64,000 nucleotides of DNA from Pseudidiomarina aquimaris (GCF_003987395.1 NZ_PIPT01000004.1:1-64000), one strand, 5' to 3'; numbered from the stretch's first letter, positions 48,725 through 59,218 are shown. A program made the numbers and translations. Notes: a model not told the origin generated them from the letters alone.

Positions 48725-49804
48725 GTGGGAAAACACCGGAAATTAAATAAAGGCCAACTGCGACGCATGCGCGCCAATCAGCAAAAGCGTCTGCAACAAG
48801 TTGAGCTCACCCAGGAGCTCGATGATGCCAGCTTAGGCACTGCCGAGCCAGGCGTCATTGTCAGCCGTTTTGGTCAACACGCCATTGTTGCCGCTGAAGG
48901 CAATGCTGAGCAATTCCGTTGCCATATTCGCCGTAGTATTGAGAGTTTAGTCTGTGGTGATGAAGTCGTATGGCGGCGCTTTAGCGCTCAAGCTGGTAGC
49001 CAGGCCGAGACAGGTGAGCAGGGTGTCATCGAAGCGGTGCAAGAGCGCAAGTCATTGCTAAGTCGCCCCGATTATTACGATGGTCTTAAGCCCGTTGCGG
49101 CCAATATTGACCAGATTTTTATTATTTCGAGTGTACTGCCAGCATTCTCGTCACAGATCATCGACCGCTATTTAGTCGCCTGCGAAGACATCGATATCAC
49201 CCCAATCATTGTTCTCAATAAAGCTGATTTGTTGCCAGAACAAACCACAGAACTGCAAGCTGAGATCGAGCAAGCATTGCAAATGTATGAAGCGATTGGT
49301 TATCAAGTAGTCCGCGTTAGCGCCAAAACTCAAGGTGGCCTCGATACCATTCAGACACTTTTGCAAGATCGAGTGTCAATCGTGGTAGGCCAATCGGGCG
49401 TTGGCAAATCGTCCTTAGTGAATGCATTATTGCCTGAAATCGACGCCGATGTAGGAGCTATCTCCACTAACTCGGGGTTGGGTCAGCACACCACGACTGT
49501 GGCGACGCGCTATGCCTTGCCCCAAGGGGGATTTCTGATTGACTCCCCCGGTATTCGCGAGTTCGCTTTGTGGCACCTTGACGAGAGTCGCGTTGCTTGG
49601 TGTTTTATCGACTTCCGTCCGTTTTTAGGGCGCTGCAAATTTCGCGATTGTAAACACCAGCCGCAAGATCCCGGTTGTGCATTGCAAGAAGCAGCGGAAA
49701 CAGGTGAATTACACCCGCTTCGGTTGTACAATTTCCACAAGATTATCGAATCGATGGCAAGTACCAAGCCATCACGAGCAATACCACGAGGTAGTAAAAA
49801 GTGA
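48725..49804 (+). CDS. rsgA: Ribosome small-subunit-dependent GTPase RsgA
   Basis: RsgA checks 30S maturation. The 359-residue protein has an N-terminal basic OB-fold, then a circularly permuted GTPase with NKAD (G4, VLNKADLL) before the P-loop ([11 protein letters not shown]1) and DSPGIREF (G3), and a C-terminal zinc motif ([15 protein letters not shown]). It starts GTG 48725 with AGGAG ahead. The stop overlaps the psd GTG by 4 bp. orn-rsgA-psd is a conserved neighbourhood. Confidence 0.96.
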   Translation: MGKHRKLNKGQLRRMRANQQKRLQQVELTQELDDASLGTAEPGVIVSRFGQHAIVAAEGNAEQFRCHIRRSIESLVCGDEVVWRRFSAQAGSQAETGEQGVIEAVQERKSLLSRPDYYDGLKPVAANIDQIFIISSVLPAFSSQIIDRYLVACEDIDITPIIVLNKADLLPEQTTELQAEIEQALQMYEAIGYQVVRVSAKTQGGLDTIQTLLQDRVSIVVGQSGVGKSSLVNALLPEIDADVGAISTNSGLGQHTTTVATRYALPQGGFLIDSPGIREFALWHLDESRVAWCFIDFRPFLGRCKFRDCKHQPQDPGCALQEAAETGELHPLRLYNFHKIIESMASTKPSRAIPRGSKK

Positions 49805-50667
49805 GTTGGGACGACGTAAAAATTAAAGCGCAATACATGACGCCAAAGCATGCGTTATCGCGCTTAGTAGGTAAGCTAGCTGCCGCGCGTGCTGGTTGGT
49901 TTACACAACTCTTTATCCGCTGGTTTATTCGCACCTATAAAATTGATATGAGCGAAGCCGTGCATGAGAGTCCAAAAGCCTACAAGACCTTTAATGACTT
50001 TTTTACTCGTCATCTAAAGCCCGAGCTGCGCCCATTGAAAGCGACAGCGGAGCAGTTTGCTCAGCCCGTTGATGGTGCTGTAAGCCAACTCGGTGCGATT
50101 GAAGATGGCCGCATTTTTCAGGCGAAAGGGCACGACTATAGCCTGACTGAATTGCTCGGTGGCGACCCTCGTGACGCCCATGCTTTTAAAAACGGTAAAT
50201 TCGCCACCATTTATTTAGCGCCAAAGGATTATCACCGTATTCACATGCCTTGTGACGGCGTGTTGCGCAAAATGGTCTATGTGCCAGGTGACTTGTTCTC
50301 AGTCAACCCACTAACTGCGGCAAATGTGCCGAATCTGTTCGCTCGTAACGAACGAGTGGTCGCTATTTTTGACGGCGAGTTCGGTAAGTTCGCAATGGTT
50401 TTAGTGGGCGCGACCATTGTTGCTAGCATCGGCACGGTGTGGGCCGGTACGGTCACTCCGCCAACCGGAAAGCATGTACACAGTTGGGAATACCCTGCCA
50501 GTGGCGACCAAGCGATTCGGTTAAGCAAAGGCGAAGAAATGGGTCACTTCAAGCTCGGTTCGACCGTGGTATTAACTTTCCCTGAAGATGTCATTGACTT
50601 CGCTGATGACCTCGAGGCAGGCAGTGTCACGCGCATGGGCGACATCCTTGGCGAGCGCGACGACTAA
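49801..50667 (+). CDS. psd: Phosphatidylserine decarboxylase
   Basis: Psd makes phosphatidylethanolamine from phosphatidylserine at the inner membrane. The 288-residue proenzyme self-cleaves at Gly253-Ser254 (KLGSTVV) to create the pyruvoyl group. Other signatures are [15 protein letters not shown] and [12 protein letters not shown]. It starts GTG 49801, overlapping the rsgA stop (GTGA), so the two genes are translationally coupled. Confidence 0.96.
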   Translation: MSWDDVKIKAQYMTPKHALSRLVGKLAAARAGWFTQLFIRWFIRTYKIDMSEAVHESPKAYKTFNDFFTRHLKPELRPLKATAEQFAQPVDGAVSQLGAIEDGRIFQAKGHDYSLTELLGGDPRDAHAFKNGKFATIYLAPKDYHRIHMPCDGVLRKMVYVPGDLFSVNPLTAANVPNLFARNERVVAIFDGEFGKFAMVLVGATIVASIGTVWAGTVTPPTGKHVHSWEYPASGDQAIRLSKGEEMGHFKLGSTVVLTFPEDVIDFADDLEAGSVTRMGDILGERDD

Positions 50668-50670
50668 GCT

Positions 50671-51399
50671 ATGTTAGTCCTCGCGCACCGCGGAGCTAGC
50701 TTTGAGGCGCCAGAGAATACCCTGACCGCCTTTGGCCGCGCTCTTGATGCCGGTGCTGACGGTATCGAGTTAGACGTTTATCCGTTACAAGACGAATGGA
50801 TTGTCTTTCATGACCGTTATTTGGCACGTCTCACAGCGCACCCAGGTCGTTTACAAGACTTAACCCTTGAGCAAGTGCGCAAACTGAAGGTCTTCGGCCA
50901 ACAGCCCGTTCCTACCCTGACCGAGGCACTCGAATTTATCGCTGGACGTTGTCTGGTGAATATCGAACTTAAGGGCGCCGATATTAAGCGAGGCTTAACT
51001 CGGCACTTACGCCATGCGGTGCAATACAGCAACTTCCAAGCAGAGCAACTGGTCGTTTCAAGCTTCAATCACCACTGGCTTCGCCAACTCAAAGAAGATC
51101 ATCCAGAGCAACGTATTGGCGCACTCACCACATCTTGCCCACTGGATTACGCTGCCTTTGCCTCACAATTGCACGCGTGGTCGGTGCATATTGACGTCGA
51201 CTTTGTCACCGCAGAGTTTGTCGCAGACGCCCACGACCGTGGCTTGCAGGTGTTTGTCTTCACCGTAGATGAGCCCGAAGATATGCGCGATCTACATGCA
51301 CTCGGCGTTGACGGCATCTTTACCAATCATCCACTCGCAGCGCGTAATGTTATCGCAGGCTTGCCCATGCAAGCCGGCGAAACATGGCATATTGATTAA
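50671..51399 (+). CDS. Glycerophosphodiester phosphodiesterase
   Basis: A 242-residue cytoplasmic GDPD-family TIM-barrel enzyme. It has the HRGASFEAPENTLTAF start (His-Arg, then Glu in the metal site), ELDVYPLQDEWIVFHD, and the late GVDGIFTNHP. It hydrolyses glycerophosphodiesters to glycerol-3-phosphate and an alcohol. It is 3 bp after psd, suggesting a lipid-turnover operon, and is convergent with the efflux pump gene 4 bp away. Confidence 0.9.
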   Translation: MLVLAHRGASFEAPENTLTAFGRALDAGADGIELDVYPLQDEWIVFHDRYLARLTAHPGRLQDLTLEQVRKLKVFGQQPVPTLTEALEFIAGRCLVNIELKGADIKRGLTRHLRHAVQYSNFQAEQLVVSSFNHHWLRQLKEDHPEQRIGALTTSCPLDYAAFASQLHAWSVHIDVDFVTAEFVADAHDRGLQVFVFTVDEPEDMRDLHALGVDGIFTNHPLAARNVIAGLPMQAGETWHID

Positions 51400-51403
51400 A
51401 GCA

Positions 51404-54400
51404 CTAGCCGTTTATCTCACCTTTATGGTGTGGATAGCGCTGCTCAAGCTCGGTTAATTCGTGGGTTAACGCCATTGGCGAAGTCGTCTTGCGCGCCAAC
51501 ACCGAATACAGCGCAGGAATGACAAAGATGGTCAAGAAAGCCGATAAAGCGACACCACAGAAGATCACCGTACCAATGACCATACGGCTCTCGGCTCCTG
51601 GACCACTGCCTAGAATAAGCGGCACGGCACTCATCAACGTGGTAAACGCAGTCATAACAATCGGCCGCAGGCGTTGTTGCGATGCACGTACTACGGCTTC
51701 ATCGAAACCATAACCCGCATCACGCAGCTGGTTGGCGAATTCGACAATCAAGATACCGTTCTTCGCCGCCAAGCCGATGAGCATAACAATACCAATCTGG
51801 CTATAGATATTAAGCGTCAGATCGGTGAAGTAAAGGCCCACGGCAGCGCCAAGAATCGCTACTGGCACCATCAGCATAATCACCAAGGGGTGAATAAAGC
51901 TTTCAAACTGTGCAGCTAATACAAGGTAAGCAACGACCAAGGCAAGAACAAATACAAAAATGACCGAGCTGCCGCTTTCTTGATAAAGTTGCGATTCACC
52001 TTTGTAGTCAATCGATACATCGTCAGGTAATTTCTCCTGCACAATGTTTTCAAGATACGCCAGCGCATCCCCTAGGGAATAACCCTCAGCTAAGTTGGCT
52101 TCAATGGTAATACTGCGCATACGGTTGTAGCGATTCAGTTCGCCAGAGGTGGCCCGCTCTTCTACCGTCACTAAGTTTGATAGCGGGATCAGCTGCCCTG
52201 TCGCATCCGAACGAACGTATATTTGATCGATCGCTGACGGATCACGGTAGTCTGAGCGCTCGCCTTCGAGAATTACGTCATACTCTTCGCCACGGTCGAG
52301 ATAAGTGGTCACCCGTCGCTCGCCTAGCATGGTCTCCAATGTGCGCCCAATGTCACCCACTGAGACCCCTAGGTCAGCCGCTCTGGTTTGATCAATTTTA
52401 ATCAGCAACTGCGGTAGTGTTTGTTTAAAATCACTGTCCAGTTCGAGTAAGTTTGGATTTTTCGCCGCCTCTTCAATCACGATGTCACGGTAAGCAGCCA
52501 GTTGCTCGTAGGTATTGCCCTGCAAAACGAACTGCACTGGGCGACCATTGCCGCCAGAGATGCCGCTACGCATAAAGGCAAAACCGCGAACACCTGCGAC
52601 CTGATTGAGCTTTTGGCTGACGTCATCCATCAACTCGAAAGTGCTCCAGTCACGCTCTTCAAATGGGACCGCACCAACAATCGCAATACCGGCCGAATTG
52701 CCCCAACCCGGTGAGCGGACCAACAAGCGGTCGATTTTTCCTTCGTCCAAGTAGGGTAATAATAGCGCTTCAATCTCACGCATATGTTCGGCGTTGGACT
52801 CAAAGCTAGCACCCTCCGCACTGCGCACCATCACGAAGAAGGTACCGCGGTCTTCCGGTGGAACAAACTCTTGCGGAACGAGCTTCAACATGTTGTAGGA
52901 AACGACACTCGCAAACACCACCAGCACAATCGCTAACCACGGATAAGCCAAAGTGCGATTAAGCACGCGCGCATAACCGCTCTCAACCCAATTGAAGAAG
53001 CCATCTACGGCCTTACCGAAGCGACTCGTGCGCTCGCGGCGACGCAGGATTTTTGAGCTCAACATTGGCGATAAGGTCAGTGCTGCAATACTTGAACAAA
53101 GCACCGCTGCCGCGATAGCTAAGGCGAATTCGGTAAACAGCTGGCCGATGTTTCCTTCTAAGAATGCAAGCGGTACGAACACTGAAATCAAAACTAAGGT
53201 GGTCGCTACAACGGCAAAGCCGACTTCTCGCGCACCTCGATAGGCAGCGAGCAATGGTGGCTCACCGGACTCTACGCGCCGATAGATGTTCTCCAACACA
53301 ACAATAGAGTCGTCCACCACCAAACCAATCGCTAACACCAGCGCAAGTAGTGTTAACAGGTTCACCGAGAAGCCCATGGCAAAGAGCGCAATATACGAGG
53401 CGATAATAGCTACTGGAACCGTCAGCGCTGGTATCAGCGTGGCACGAACATTACCTAAGAACAGGTAAATCACCACCACCACTAGGCCCATCGCAATACC
53501 AAGGGTGTTATAAACCTCGTCGATGGAGCCTTTAATGAAAATCGAGGAATCGTAGCTGGGGACCATCACCATCGACTCCGGTAGGGTCTTGGCAATGTTA
53601 TCGATTTCACGACGGACGTTTTCGACAACTTCGAGTGTATTGGCTTTGGATTGTTTAATCACGCCAATACCGATCATGTTGATGCCATTGCCGCGGAACT
53701 CGGTTTTATCATCCTCCGAGCCCATCTCAATCCGCGCAACCTCACCAAGTCGCACTAATTGGCCACTATCACCGCGCGTGATCGTCAGTAGGTTAAACTG
53801 TTCTGGCGTCAAATAGGTTCGTGCGACACGCACACTAAACTCGCGGTCAACCGACTCGACCTCGCCGGCCGGCAGCTCGACGTTCTCCGCGCGCAAACGA
53901 CTTTCAATGTCGCTGACGGTAATGCCTCGCGCTGCCATCGCCTCGCGGTCTAACCAAATACGCATTGCATAACGACGTTCACCACCTAAGTTCACGCGCG
54001 CAACACCGTCCACCACTGACAAGCGTTCAACGATATAGCGGTCGGCATAGTCGGTAAGCTCAAGAATACTTAGGTTTTCACTGCGAAGGTTGTACCAAAC
54101 AACCGTTGATTCGTCAGAATTGGCTTTGGATACTTCTGGCGGGTCGACTTGTTCTGGAAGGTTATCCACCACTCGCGACACACGGTCGCGGACATCGTTC
54201 GCCGCCGCATCTACGTCGCGATTCAGGGTAAATTCGATGGTGATCCGCGAGCGTCCATTGCGACTGCTCGAACTGATATTTTTAATCCCTTCGATGCCGC
54301 TGATACGGTCTTCGATCAGCTGCGTAATTTGCGTTTCAACGATTTCTGCTGACGCGCCCGGGTAACTCGTATCAATAGAGACCACCGGCGGATCGATGTC

Positions 54401-54514
54401 TGGATACTCACGCAACGGCAGCATGGTAAAACAGACGATACCAAACACAATAAGGAGGATATTAACGACCGTGGCAAAAACCGGGCGCTTGACTGAAACA
54501 TCAGAGAGTAACAT
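51404..54514 (-). CDS. RND (HAE1-family) efflux pump inner-membrane subunit
   Basis: A 1036-residue AcrB/MexB-type proton-driven transporter with 12 membrane helices and two large periplasmic domains. It starts MLLSDVSVKRPVFATVVNIL (typical helix 1). The proton-relay Asp pair is in LAIGLVVDDSIVVLENIYRR (helix 4), and the second-half counterpart is QIGIVMLIGLAAKNGILIVEFANQ. It lies 2 bp after the adaptor gene. No outer-membrane factor gene is adjacent, so a TolC elsewhere is expected. Confidence 0.93.
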   Translation of the reverse strand: MLLSDVSVKRPVFATVVNILLIVFGIVCFTMLPLREYPDIDPPVVSIDTSYPGASAEIVETQITQLIEDRISGIEGIKNISSSSRNGRSRITIEFTLNRDVDAAANDVRDRVSRVVDNLPEQVDPPEVSKANSDESTVVWYNLRSENLSILELTDYADRYIVERLSVVDGVARVNLGGERRYAMRIWLDREAMAARGITVSDIESRLRAENVELPAGEVESVDREFSVRVARTYLTPEQFNLLTITRGDSGQLVRLGEVARIEMGSEDDKTEFRGNGINMIGIGVIKQSKANTLEVVENVRREIDNIAKTLPESMVMVPSYDSSIFIKGSIDEVYNTLGIAMGLVVVVIYLFLGNVRATLIPALTVPVAIIASYIALFAMGFSVNLLTLLALVLAIGLVVDDSIVVLENIYRRVESGEPPLLAAYRGAREVGFAVVATTLVLISVFVPLAFLEGNIGQLFTEFALAIAAAVLCSSIAALTLSPMLSSKILRRRERTSRFGKAVDGFFNWVESGYARVLNRTLAYPWLAIVLVVFASVVSYNMLKLVPQEFVPPEDRGTFFVMVRSAEGASFESNAEHMREIEALLLPYLDEGKIDRLLVRSPGWGNSAGIAIVGAVPFEERDWSTFELMDDVSQKLNQVAGVRGFAFMRSGISGGNGRPVQFVLQGNTYEQLAAYRDIVIEEAAKNPNLLELDSDFKQTLPQLLIKIDQTRAADLGVSVGDIGRTLETMLGERRVTTYLDRGEEYDVILEGERSDYRDPSAIDQIYVRSDATGQLIPLSNLVTVEERATSGELNRYNRMRSITIEANLAEGYSLGDALAYLENIVQEKLPDDVSIDYKGESQLYQESGSSVIFVFVLALVVAYLVLAAQFESFIHPLVIMLMVPVAILGAAVGLYFTDLTLNIYSQIGIVMLIGLAAKNGILIVEFANQLRDAGYGFDEAVVRASQQRLRPIVMTAFTTLMSAVPLILGSGPGAESRMVIGTVIFCGVALSAFLTIFVIPALYSVLARKTTSPMALTHELTELEQRYPHHKGEING

Positions 54515-54516
54515 CG

Positions 54517-55566
54517 TTAGTCCTCCTTGATGGTGACAGCGATTCCATCGCGCATGCGAACTAAGCCGTCAGAGACAACGCGTTCACCCGGTTCAATTCC
54601 GGAAATCACCTCAACGATGCCAGGCTTACGGCGGCCAATCGTGATTTGGCGTTCCTTGGCAATATTATCGTCGCCAACGACATAAACAAAATGCCGAGTA
54701 TCGAGCGGAACAACGGCGCGTTCAGGCAATTGCAGCACCGAATCAACACTGCGCAAGAGTTGCACGCGCAACAACATACCAGGGCGCAGAAGGCCTTCGT
54801 TGTTGGGAACCTCGGCGCGCACCATGATGGAGCGGGTAAGCGGATCCACACGTGAATCGATACTGCGAATCGTACCAGTGAAGTCGCGGTCTGGATAAGC
54901 GCCGCTGCGCGCGGTTACTTGCTGACCTACCGCAAGACTTGCAAAAAATAGCTCTGGGACACTGAAATCAAGTTTAATCGGCGTAATATCGTCAAGCGTA
55001 GTAATTTGTTGGCCTGGGCTAACCAACGAGCCGACACTTATTTGGCGAATACCTAGACGGCCATCAAAAGGCGCAGAGATTTGCTTCTGTGCCAGTTGTG
55101 CTTCCGCCACCTCGAGCTGCGCCACGATTTCTTTTACGATCACGTCTTGAGTTTCAACTTGCTGTGCTGATGCCGCGTTTTGCTTCCGCAGATCCTGTAA
55201 GCGTTGGTACTGACGATTGGCTTCCGCTAAGCGAAACTTCAGTTCTTGCACGCGCGCCAACTCTTCACGCGCATCTAGCTCGACTAATAGGTCTCCCGCT
55301 TGCACGGTTTGACCATCATTAAAATGCACGGCAATCACTTTATCTTGGGTTTGTGCAGTAATAACCACAGACTCATTGGCCTGCGCGGTGCCTAACGCTT
55401 CGATAATATCGCGAAAGGGTTGCACCGCGGCTTCGGTCACCTTGACCGGAACGGCCTGTTGCTGTCGCTGTTCTTCAACCTTAGGTTCGTGAATAAAGCT
55501 GAAATAAGCCGCAGCTGCGACCAATAAAAGAACCACCAATGAAATGGGATTAAAAAGTTTTGCCAC
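54517..55566 (-). CDS. RND efflux periplasmic adaptor (membrane fusion protein)
   Basis: A 349-residue HlyD/AcrA-family adaptor: one N-terminal anchor helix, a lipoyl-like domain (VVITAQTQDKVIAVHFNDGQ), a coiled-coil hairpin rich in Gln/Ala (about 95-155), and a beta-barrel (PFDGRLGIRQISVGSLVSPG). The start is GTG 55566, with GAGGAG 9 nt before it. A longer frame to 55671 would read through a palindromic repeat and lacks a ribosome site. It is the first gene of the two-gene efflux operon. Confidence 0.9.
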   Translation of the reverse strand: MAKLFNPISLVVLLLVAAAAYFSFIHEPKVEEQRQQQAVPVKVTEAAVQPFRDIIEALGTAQANESVVITAQTQDKVIAVHFNDGQTVQAGDLLVELDAREELARVQELKFRLAEANRQYQRLQDLRKQNAASAQQVETQDVIVKEIVAQLEVAEAQLAQKQISAPFDGRLGIRQISVGSLVSPGQQITTLDDITPIKLDFSVPELFFASLAVGQQVTARSGAYPDRDFTGTIRSIDSRVDPLTRSIMVRAEVPNNEGLLRPGMLLRVQLLRSVDSVLQLPERAVVPLDTRHFVYVVGDDNIAKERQITIGRRKPGIVEVISGIEPGERVVSDGLVRMRDGIAVTIKED

Positions 55567-55606
55567 CGCCAACAACTCCTCGAGGTGCGAATGCTTCAGG
55601 AAAAAG

Positions 55607-55680
55607 CGCTCTTTGCTGCTAGCTGTTTGCTGTTGGTTTAAAACAAATAGCGAACAGCAAATAGCAAACAACGCTCTTTG
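55607..55680. repeat. Small palindromic repeat flanked by 9-bp direct repeats
   Basis: Between CGCTCTTTG at 55607-55615 and again at 55672-55680 lies a 56-bp A/T-rich segment containing a near-perfect inverted repeat: arms GCTGTTTGCTGTT (55622-55634) and AACAGCAAATAGC (55653-55665) pair at 12 of 13 positions around an 18-nt loop, and CAAATAGC occurs twice. It resembles short dispersed palindromes with a target-site duplication. It lies in the leader of the efflux operon, 40-115 bp before the adaptor start. Confidence 0.6.
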
Positions 55681-55759
55681 TAGAGTATGGCGTTATTGTA
55701 ACGTGCAGATCATCGGCGGCAGCTCCGCTTACCGCCGAATACCAGAGGTCTATCGCAAA

Positions 55760-56824
55760 TCAGCGATGATAGGCAGGGCTAAGCTTATGTACTGCTTCAA
55801 TAAATGCAGCGGCATGGTCTGGATCGACTTCCGGATGGATACCGTGACCGAGGTTGAACACATGGCCGTGTCCTTGCCCATAACTGGCCAAAATGGTTGC
55901 TACCTCTTCTTCGATGCGTGCAGGAGATGCATACAACATACTTGGGTCCATATTGCCCTGCAGTGCAACTTTATCCTGCACCAATGCACGCGCTGTACCC
56001 AAGTCGGTCGTCCAATCGACACCGAGAGCATCGGCACCCGTTGCCGCCATCTCAGGTAACCAAGCACCGCCGTTTTTGGTAAACAGGGTGACTGGCACGC
56101 GGCGACCGTCCGCCTCTCGCGTTAAGCCTTGAACAATTTGCTGCATGTAACGCAACGAGAATTCGCGATAGTCTCGAGGACTCAGCACGCCACCCCAGGT
56201 ATCAAAAATCATCACCGCTTGTGCACCTGCCGCGATTTGCGCGTTCAGGTAACTGGTGACCGACTGGGCCAACTTATCGAGTAACATATGCATGGCTTGT
56301 GGTTCAGCGAACATCAACTTTTTGACTTGGCTGAAGTTCTTAGTACTGCCACCTTCCACCATGTAGGTTGCTAAGGTCCACGGGCTCCCAGAAAAGCCAA
56401 TAAGCGGTACTTTTCCATTAAGTTCACGACGAATCGTGCGCACCGCATTCATCACATAACCAAGCTCTTGCTCAGGATCTGGCACGCCGAGTTTACTAAT
56501 CGCCGCTAAGTCACGCACAGGGCGTTCAAACTTAGGGCCCTCGCCAGCTTCAAAGTACAAACCTAAGCCCATGGCATCGGGGATGGTTAAGATATCTGAA
56601 AACAGAATCGCAGCGTCCAACGGAAAACGACGGAGCGGCTGGAGGGTTACCTCGCAGGCCAGTTCCGCATTCTTACAAAGTGCCATGAAGTCGCCCGCTT
56701 GCTTCCGTACTTCACGATACTCTGGTAAATAGCGACCTGCTTGACGCATCATCCAAATAGGCGTGCGTTCAGTTGGCTCACGTAACAGGGCGCGTAAATA
56801 CAGATCGTTTTGCAAAGTGCTCAT
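55760..56824 (-). CDS. hemE: Uroporphyrinogen decarboxylase
   Basis: HemE converts uroporphyrinogen III to coproporphyrinogen III in heme synthesis. The 354-residue enzyme has the N-terminal signature [38 protein letters not shown], the tyrosine region [17 protein letters not shown] and the late [15 protein letters not shown]. It lies upstream of the efflux operon and downstream of nudC, in the conserved nudC-hemE neighbourhood. Confidence 0.97.
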   Translation of the reverse strand: MSTLQNDLYLRALLREPTERTPIWMMRQAGRYLPEYREVRKQAGDFMALCKNAELACEVTLQPLRRFPLDAAILFSDILTIPDAMGLGLYFEAGEGPKFERPVRDLAAISKLGVPDPEQELGYVMNAVRTIRRELNGKVPLIGFSGSPWTLATYMVEGGSTKNFSQVKKLMFAEPQAMHMLLDKLAQSVTSYLNAQIAAGAQAVMIFDTWGGVLSPRDYREFSLRYMQQIVQGLTREADGRRVPVTLFTKNGGAWLPEMAATGADALGVDWTTDLGTARALVQDKVALQGNMDPSMLYASPARIEEEVATILASYGQGHGHVFNLGHGIHPEVDPDHAAAFIEAVHKLSPAYHR

Positions 56825-56884
56825 AGCGTTAGGTTACCTATCTTGCGGTGCGACTCATAAAATAAAGGCCGTATTCTACCAGCC

Positions 56885-57715
56885 TCACGCAGAGGATTCT
56901 CGATCTATTTGCGCTTTTACGGCTTGGATCAACTTATTTGCGATAGTGCCGGGTAATGGAATATCTGGCAGCTCTGCAAAGCTATACCAAGCGCCGTCTT
57001 CGAGCTCGAACGGGTCGAAGTGCAAGTCGCCAGCAGCCCACTCTGCAGTGAAACCCATCATCAGCGAATTGGGGAATGGCCAGGGTTGACTACAAACATA
57101 CTGTAGATTTTTCACTTCAATCCCAGCTTCTTCCATCACTTCGCGCGCGAGTGTTTGCTCTAAGCTTTCTCCGGCTTCCACAAAGCCCGCCAGCACCGAG
57201 TAGAGGCCTGGACGATGCCGCTCGCCGCGCGCCAGTAATATCTTGTCACCTTTACGAATAGCTACAATAATGCACGGCGAAATCCGCGGGTAGCAACGAT
57301 GCTGACAAGCGTTGCATTGCATCGCTAGTTCCCAGTCAACTGCCTGCATGCGGGTACCACAACGGCCACAGTAACGATGTGTAGTTAGAAACTCGGTCAC
57401 TTGTTTAGCTCGCGACGCCATCATGAACATTTCTTCATCGTTGGCAGCGACCAACGGGCGCAGAGACTTGAATTCACCTAACGCACTAAAAGCATCATCA
57501 TTCAGATCGGCAACGACGAGGTAACAACTGCGTTCACGCAACTCGCCGAGCCATACCACTTGATAGTCATCGAGCTCGGGCATAGGCAGGTCTTGCAGAC
57601 GCCCATGCGGAGGTAAGTCTTTGTCATCTAATGTGAGTTCGCCTGCTGAACAAATAAACCACCAAGCCGGTTCATCTGCTGAGGGGCGTTGATAAGGTTT
57701 TGTCATAACAGCCAT
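56885..57715 (-). CDS. nudC: NADH pyrophosphatase NudC (RNA deNADding)
   Basis: A 276-residue Nudix enzyme that cleaves NAD(H) and NAD-capped RNA. It has the zinc motif (CGRCGTRM, then CNACQHRCYP) and the Nudix box GFVEAGESLEQTLAREVMEEAG. The SQPWPFPNSLM sequence after it is the family signature. ATG 57715 and ATG 57706 are both possible starts with no strong ribosome site. It lies 60 bp from hemE and is divergent from rsd. Confidence 0.95.
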   Translation of the reverse strand: MAVMTKPYQRPSADEPAWWFICSAGELTLDDKDLPPHGRLQDLPMPELDDYQVVWLGELRERSCYLVVADLNDDAFSALGEFKSLRPLVAANDEEMFMMASRAKQVTEFLTTHRYCGRCGTRMQAVDWELAMQCNACQHRCYPRISPCIIVAIRKGDKILLARGERHRPGLYSVLAGFVEAGESLEQTLAREVMEEAGIEVKNLQYVCSQPWPFPNSLMMGFTAEWAAGDLHFDPFELEDGAWYSFAELPDIPLPGTIANKLIQAVKAQIDRESSA

Positions 57716-57796
57716 TTATCGGTAAAGTAAAAACTATTGACGTAAGCTTAACATCATCGGTAGATTGACGGTAAGCATAAAAACTGGGAGTAAACC

Positions 57797-58267
57797 ATGC
57801 TAAAGCGACAACAGGAAGCCAAACAACGCTGGGGTGGTGCCCATAAAGCAGTCGATACTTGGTTACATGAACGCCAAGCCCTATTGATTGAGTATTTTAA
57901 ACTCGCTGGGTTGCCGCCTTATGAGCGCGATAACCATGCCCTCCCGGCACTACCAGATATTCGCAGTTTTTGTGGCTTACTCATGGATTATGTGTCAGCC
58001 GGCCACTTTGAGATCTACGAACAAATCATTTCGAACTGCCAAGATGCGCCGCAGGCAACCCAAGAACTTGCCGAGGAAGTCTTCCCCCTGATCAGCGATA
58101 CCACTGAAATCGCCTTAGACTTTAACGATAGTTACGGCGATTTGGATGACGATAATCACCTCAATGGCTTTGACCAGGATCTTTCTTCTCTGGGCGAGGC
58201 CTTAGAATTGCGGATGGGTTTCGAAGACCGTTTGCTGCATGCGCTGGAGCAACACCGTTTACTCTAA
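57797..58267 (+). CDS. rsd: Rsd/AlgQ anti-sigma-70 factor
   Basis: A 156-residue helical protein of the Rsd/AlgQ family that binds sigma-70 region 4 in stationary phase. Family matches are VDTWLHERQALLIEYFKLAG, LLMDYVSAGHFEIYEQI and LSSLGEALELRMGFEDRL. It is divergent from nudC, matching the enteric rsd-nudC-hemE neighbourhood. It ends before a bidirectional terminator. Confidence 0.92.
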   Translation: MLKRQQEAKQRWGGAHKAVDTWLHERQALLIEYFKLAGLPPYERDNHALPALPDIRSFCGLLMDYVSAGHFEIYEQIISNCQDAPQATQELAEEVFPLISDTTEIALDFNDSYGDLDDDNHLNGFDQDLSSLGEALELRMGFEDRLLHALEQHRLL

Positions 58268-58286
58268 ACTGAATACTTTAAAACAA

Positions 58287-58314
58287 AAAACGCCGCTCAA
58301 ATGAGCGGCGTTTT
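58287..58314. terminator. Bidirectional terminator between rsd and fkpA
   Basis: Arms AAAACGCCGCTCA (58287-58299) and TGAGCGGCGTTTT (58302-58314) form a long perfect GC-rich stem with a 2-nt gap at the tip, flanked by A and T tracts. It separates convergent rsd and fkpA. Confidence 0.92.
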
Positions 58315-58335
58315 GCTATGCTAATTCAGGTCGAC

Positions 58336-59130
58336 TTACGCGCCGCCCTCACCTTCAGCTTCAACTTCAACGTCTGCTTTTGGTGCTTCTGGTTTATCTT
58401 TTACGTCAATCAACTCAACTTCAAAGATAAGCGTCGATTTCGGCGGAATCGTACCACCACCTACTTCACGATCACCGTAAGCCAATTCAGGCGGAATCAC
58501 AAAGCGGTACTTGTCACCAACACTCATTAATTGAACGCCTTCAGTCCAACCTGGAATCACACGATTCAGCGGGAATACTGCTGGTTCACCACGCTCAATT
58601 GAGCTGTCGAATACCGTACCGTCAACCAAGGTACCTTCGTAATGAACTTCAACAATATCGTCGGCTGCAGGCTGTTTACCGCCGTCTTCACCTTCAGTCA
58701 GGATCTCATATTGCAAGCCAGACTCAGTGACCATGACGCCTTCTTTCTTCTCGTTTTCAGCGCGATAAGCGTCGCCTTCAGCTTGAGATTCAGCACCCAA
58801 AGTTGCAGTTTTGGTTTCGGTATACTGCTGCTGCATTGCTGTCAGCAGTTGCTCCGTTTCTTCTTCAGTCAGCTTTGACTTGTCTTTCAGCGAGTCAACA
58901 AAACCAGCAATGACCAAGTTACGGTCAAGCACCATTTCCATTTTGTCTTGCTCGTCGAGATTATTACCGACAAAAGTCCCAACTGATGCACCTAATGCGT
59001 AAGCCATTTTCGCTTGCTCTTCGGTCGGAGCTTGCTCACTTACCGGATACGCTTCTTGCTTCTCTTGTGTACACCCAGTAATTGCGAGAGCGACAAGGCT
59101 GACCGCAAAGGTTTTCTTTAAATAACTCAT
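58336..59130 (-). CDS. fkpA: FKBP-type peptidyl-prolyl isomerase lipoprotein (FkpA-like)
   Basis: A 264-residue FKBP-type isomerase with lipobox ITGC (about residues 17-20), an N-terminal helical dimerisation domain, and a C-terminal FKBP domain (DIVEVHYEGTLVDGTVFDSS, AYGDREVGGGTIPP). It helps fold periplasmic and outer-membrane proteins. Unlike enteric FkpA it carries a lipobox, so it should be membrane-anchored. The C-terminus is acidic and glycine-rich. It is divergent from slyX, the usual fkpA-slyX neighbourhood. Confidence 0.92.
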   Translation of the reverse strand: MSYLKKTFAVSLVALAITGCTQEKQEAYPVSEQAPTEEQAKMAYALGASVGTFVGNNLDEQDKMEMVLDRNLVIAGFVDSLKDKSKLTEEETEQLLTAMQQQYTETKTATLGAESQAEGDAYRAENEKKEGVMVTESGLQYEILTEGEDGGKQPAADDIVEVHYEGTLVDGTVFDSSIERGEPAVFPLNRVIPGWTEGVQLMSVGDKYRFVIPPELAYGDREVGGGTIPPKSTLIFEVELIDVKDKPEAPKADVEVEAEGEGGA

Positions 59131-59218
59131 TCCTTTCTACTCCAAGATTGAATTCTTGCTATTAACAAGGTCTAATGCGTTGCATTCCTATACTACACAT
59201 AAACAGGGGCCTTTGCCT

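Noticed and set aside
54517-55671. Longer adaptor start at 55671
   Set aside because: It would translate the palindromic repeat, lacks a ribosome site, and gives an N-terminus unlike AcrA-family proteins. GTG 55566 has GAGGAG and begins just before the anchor helix.
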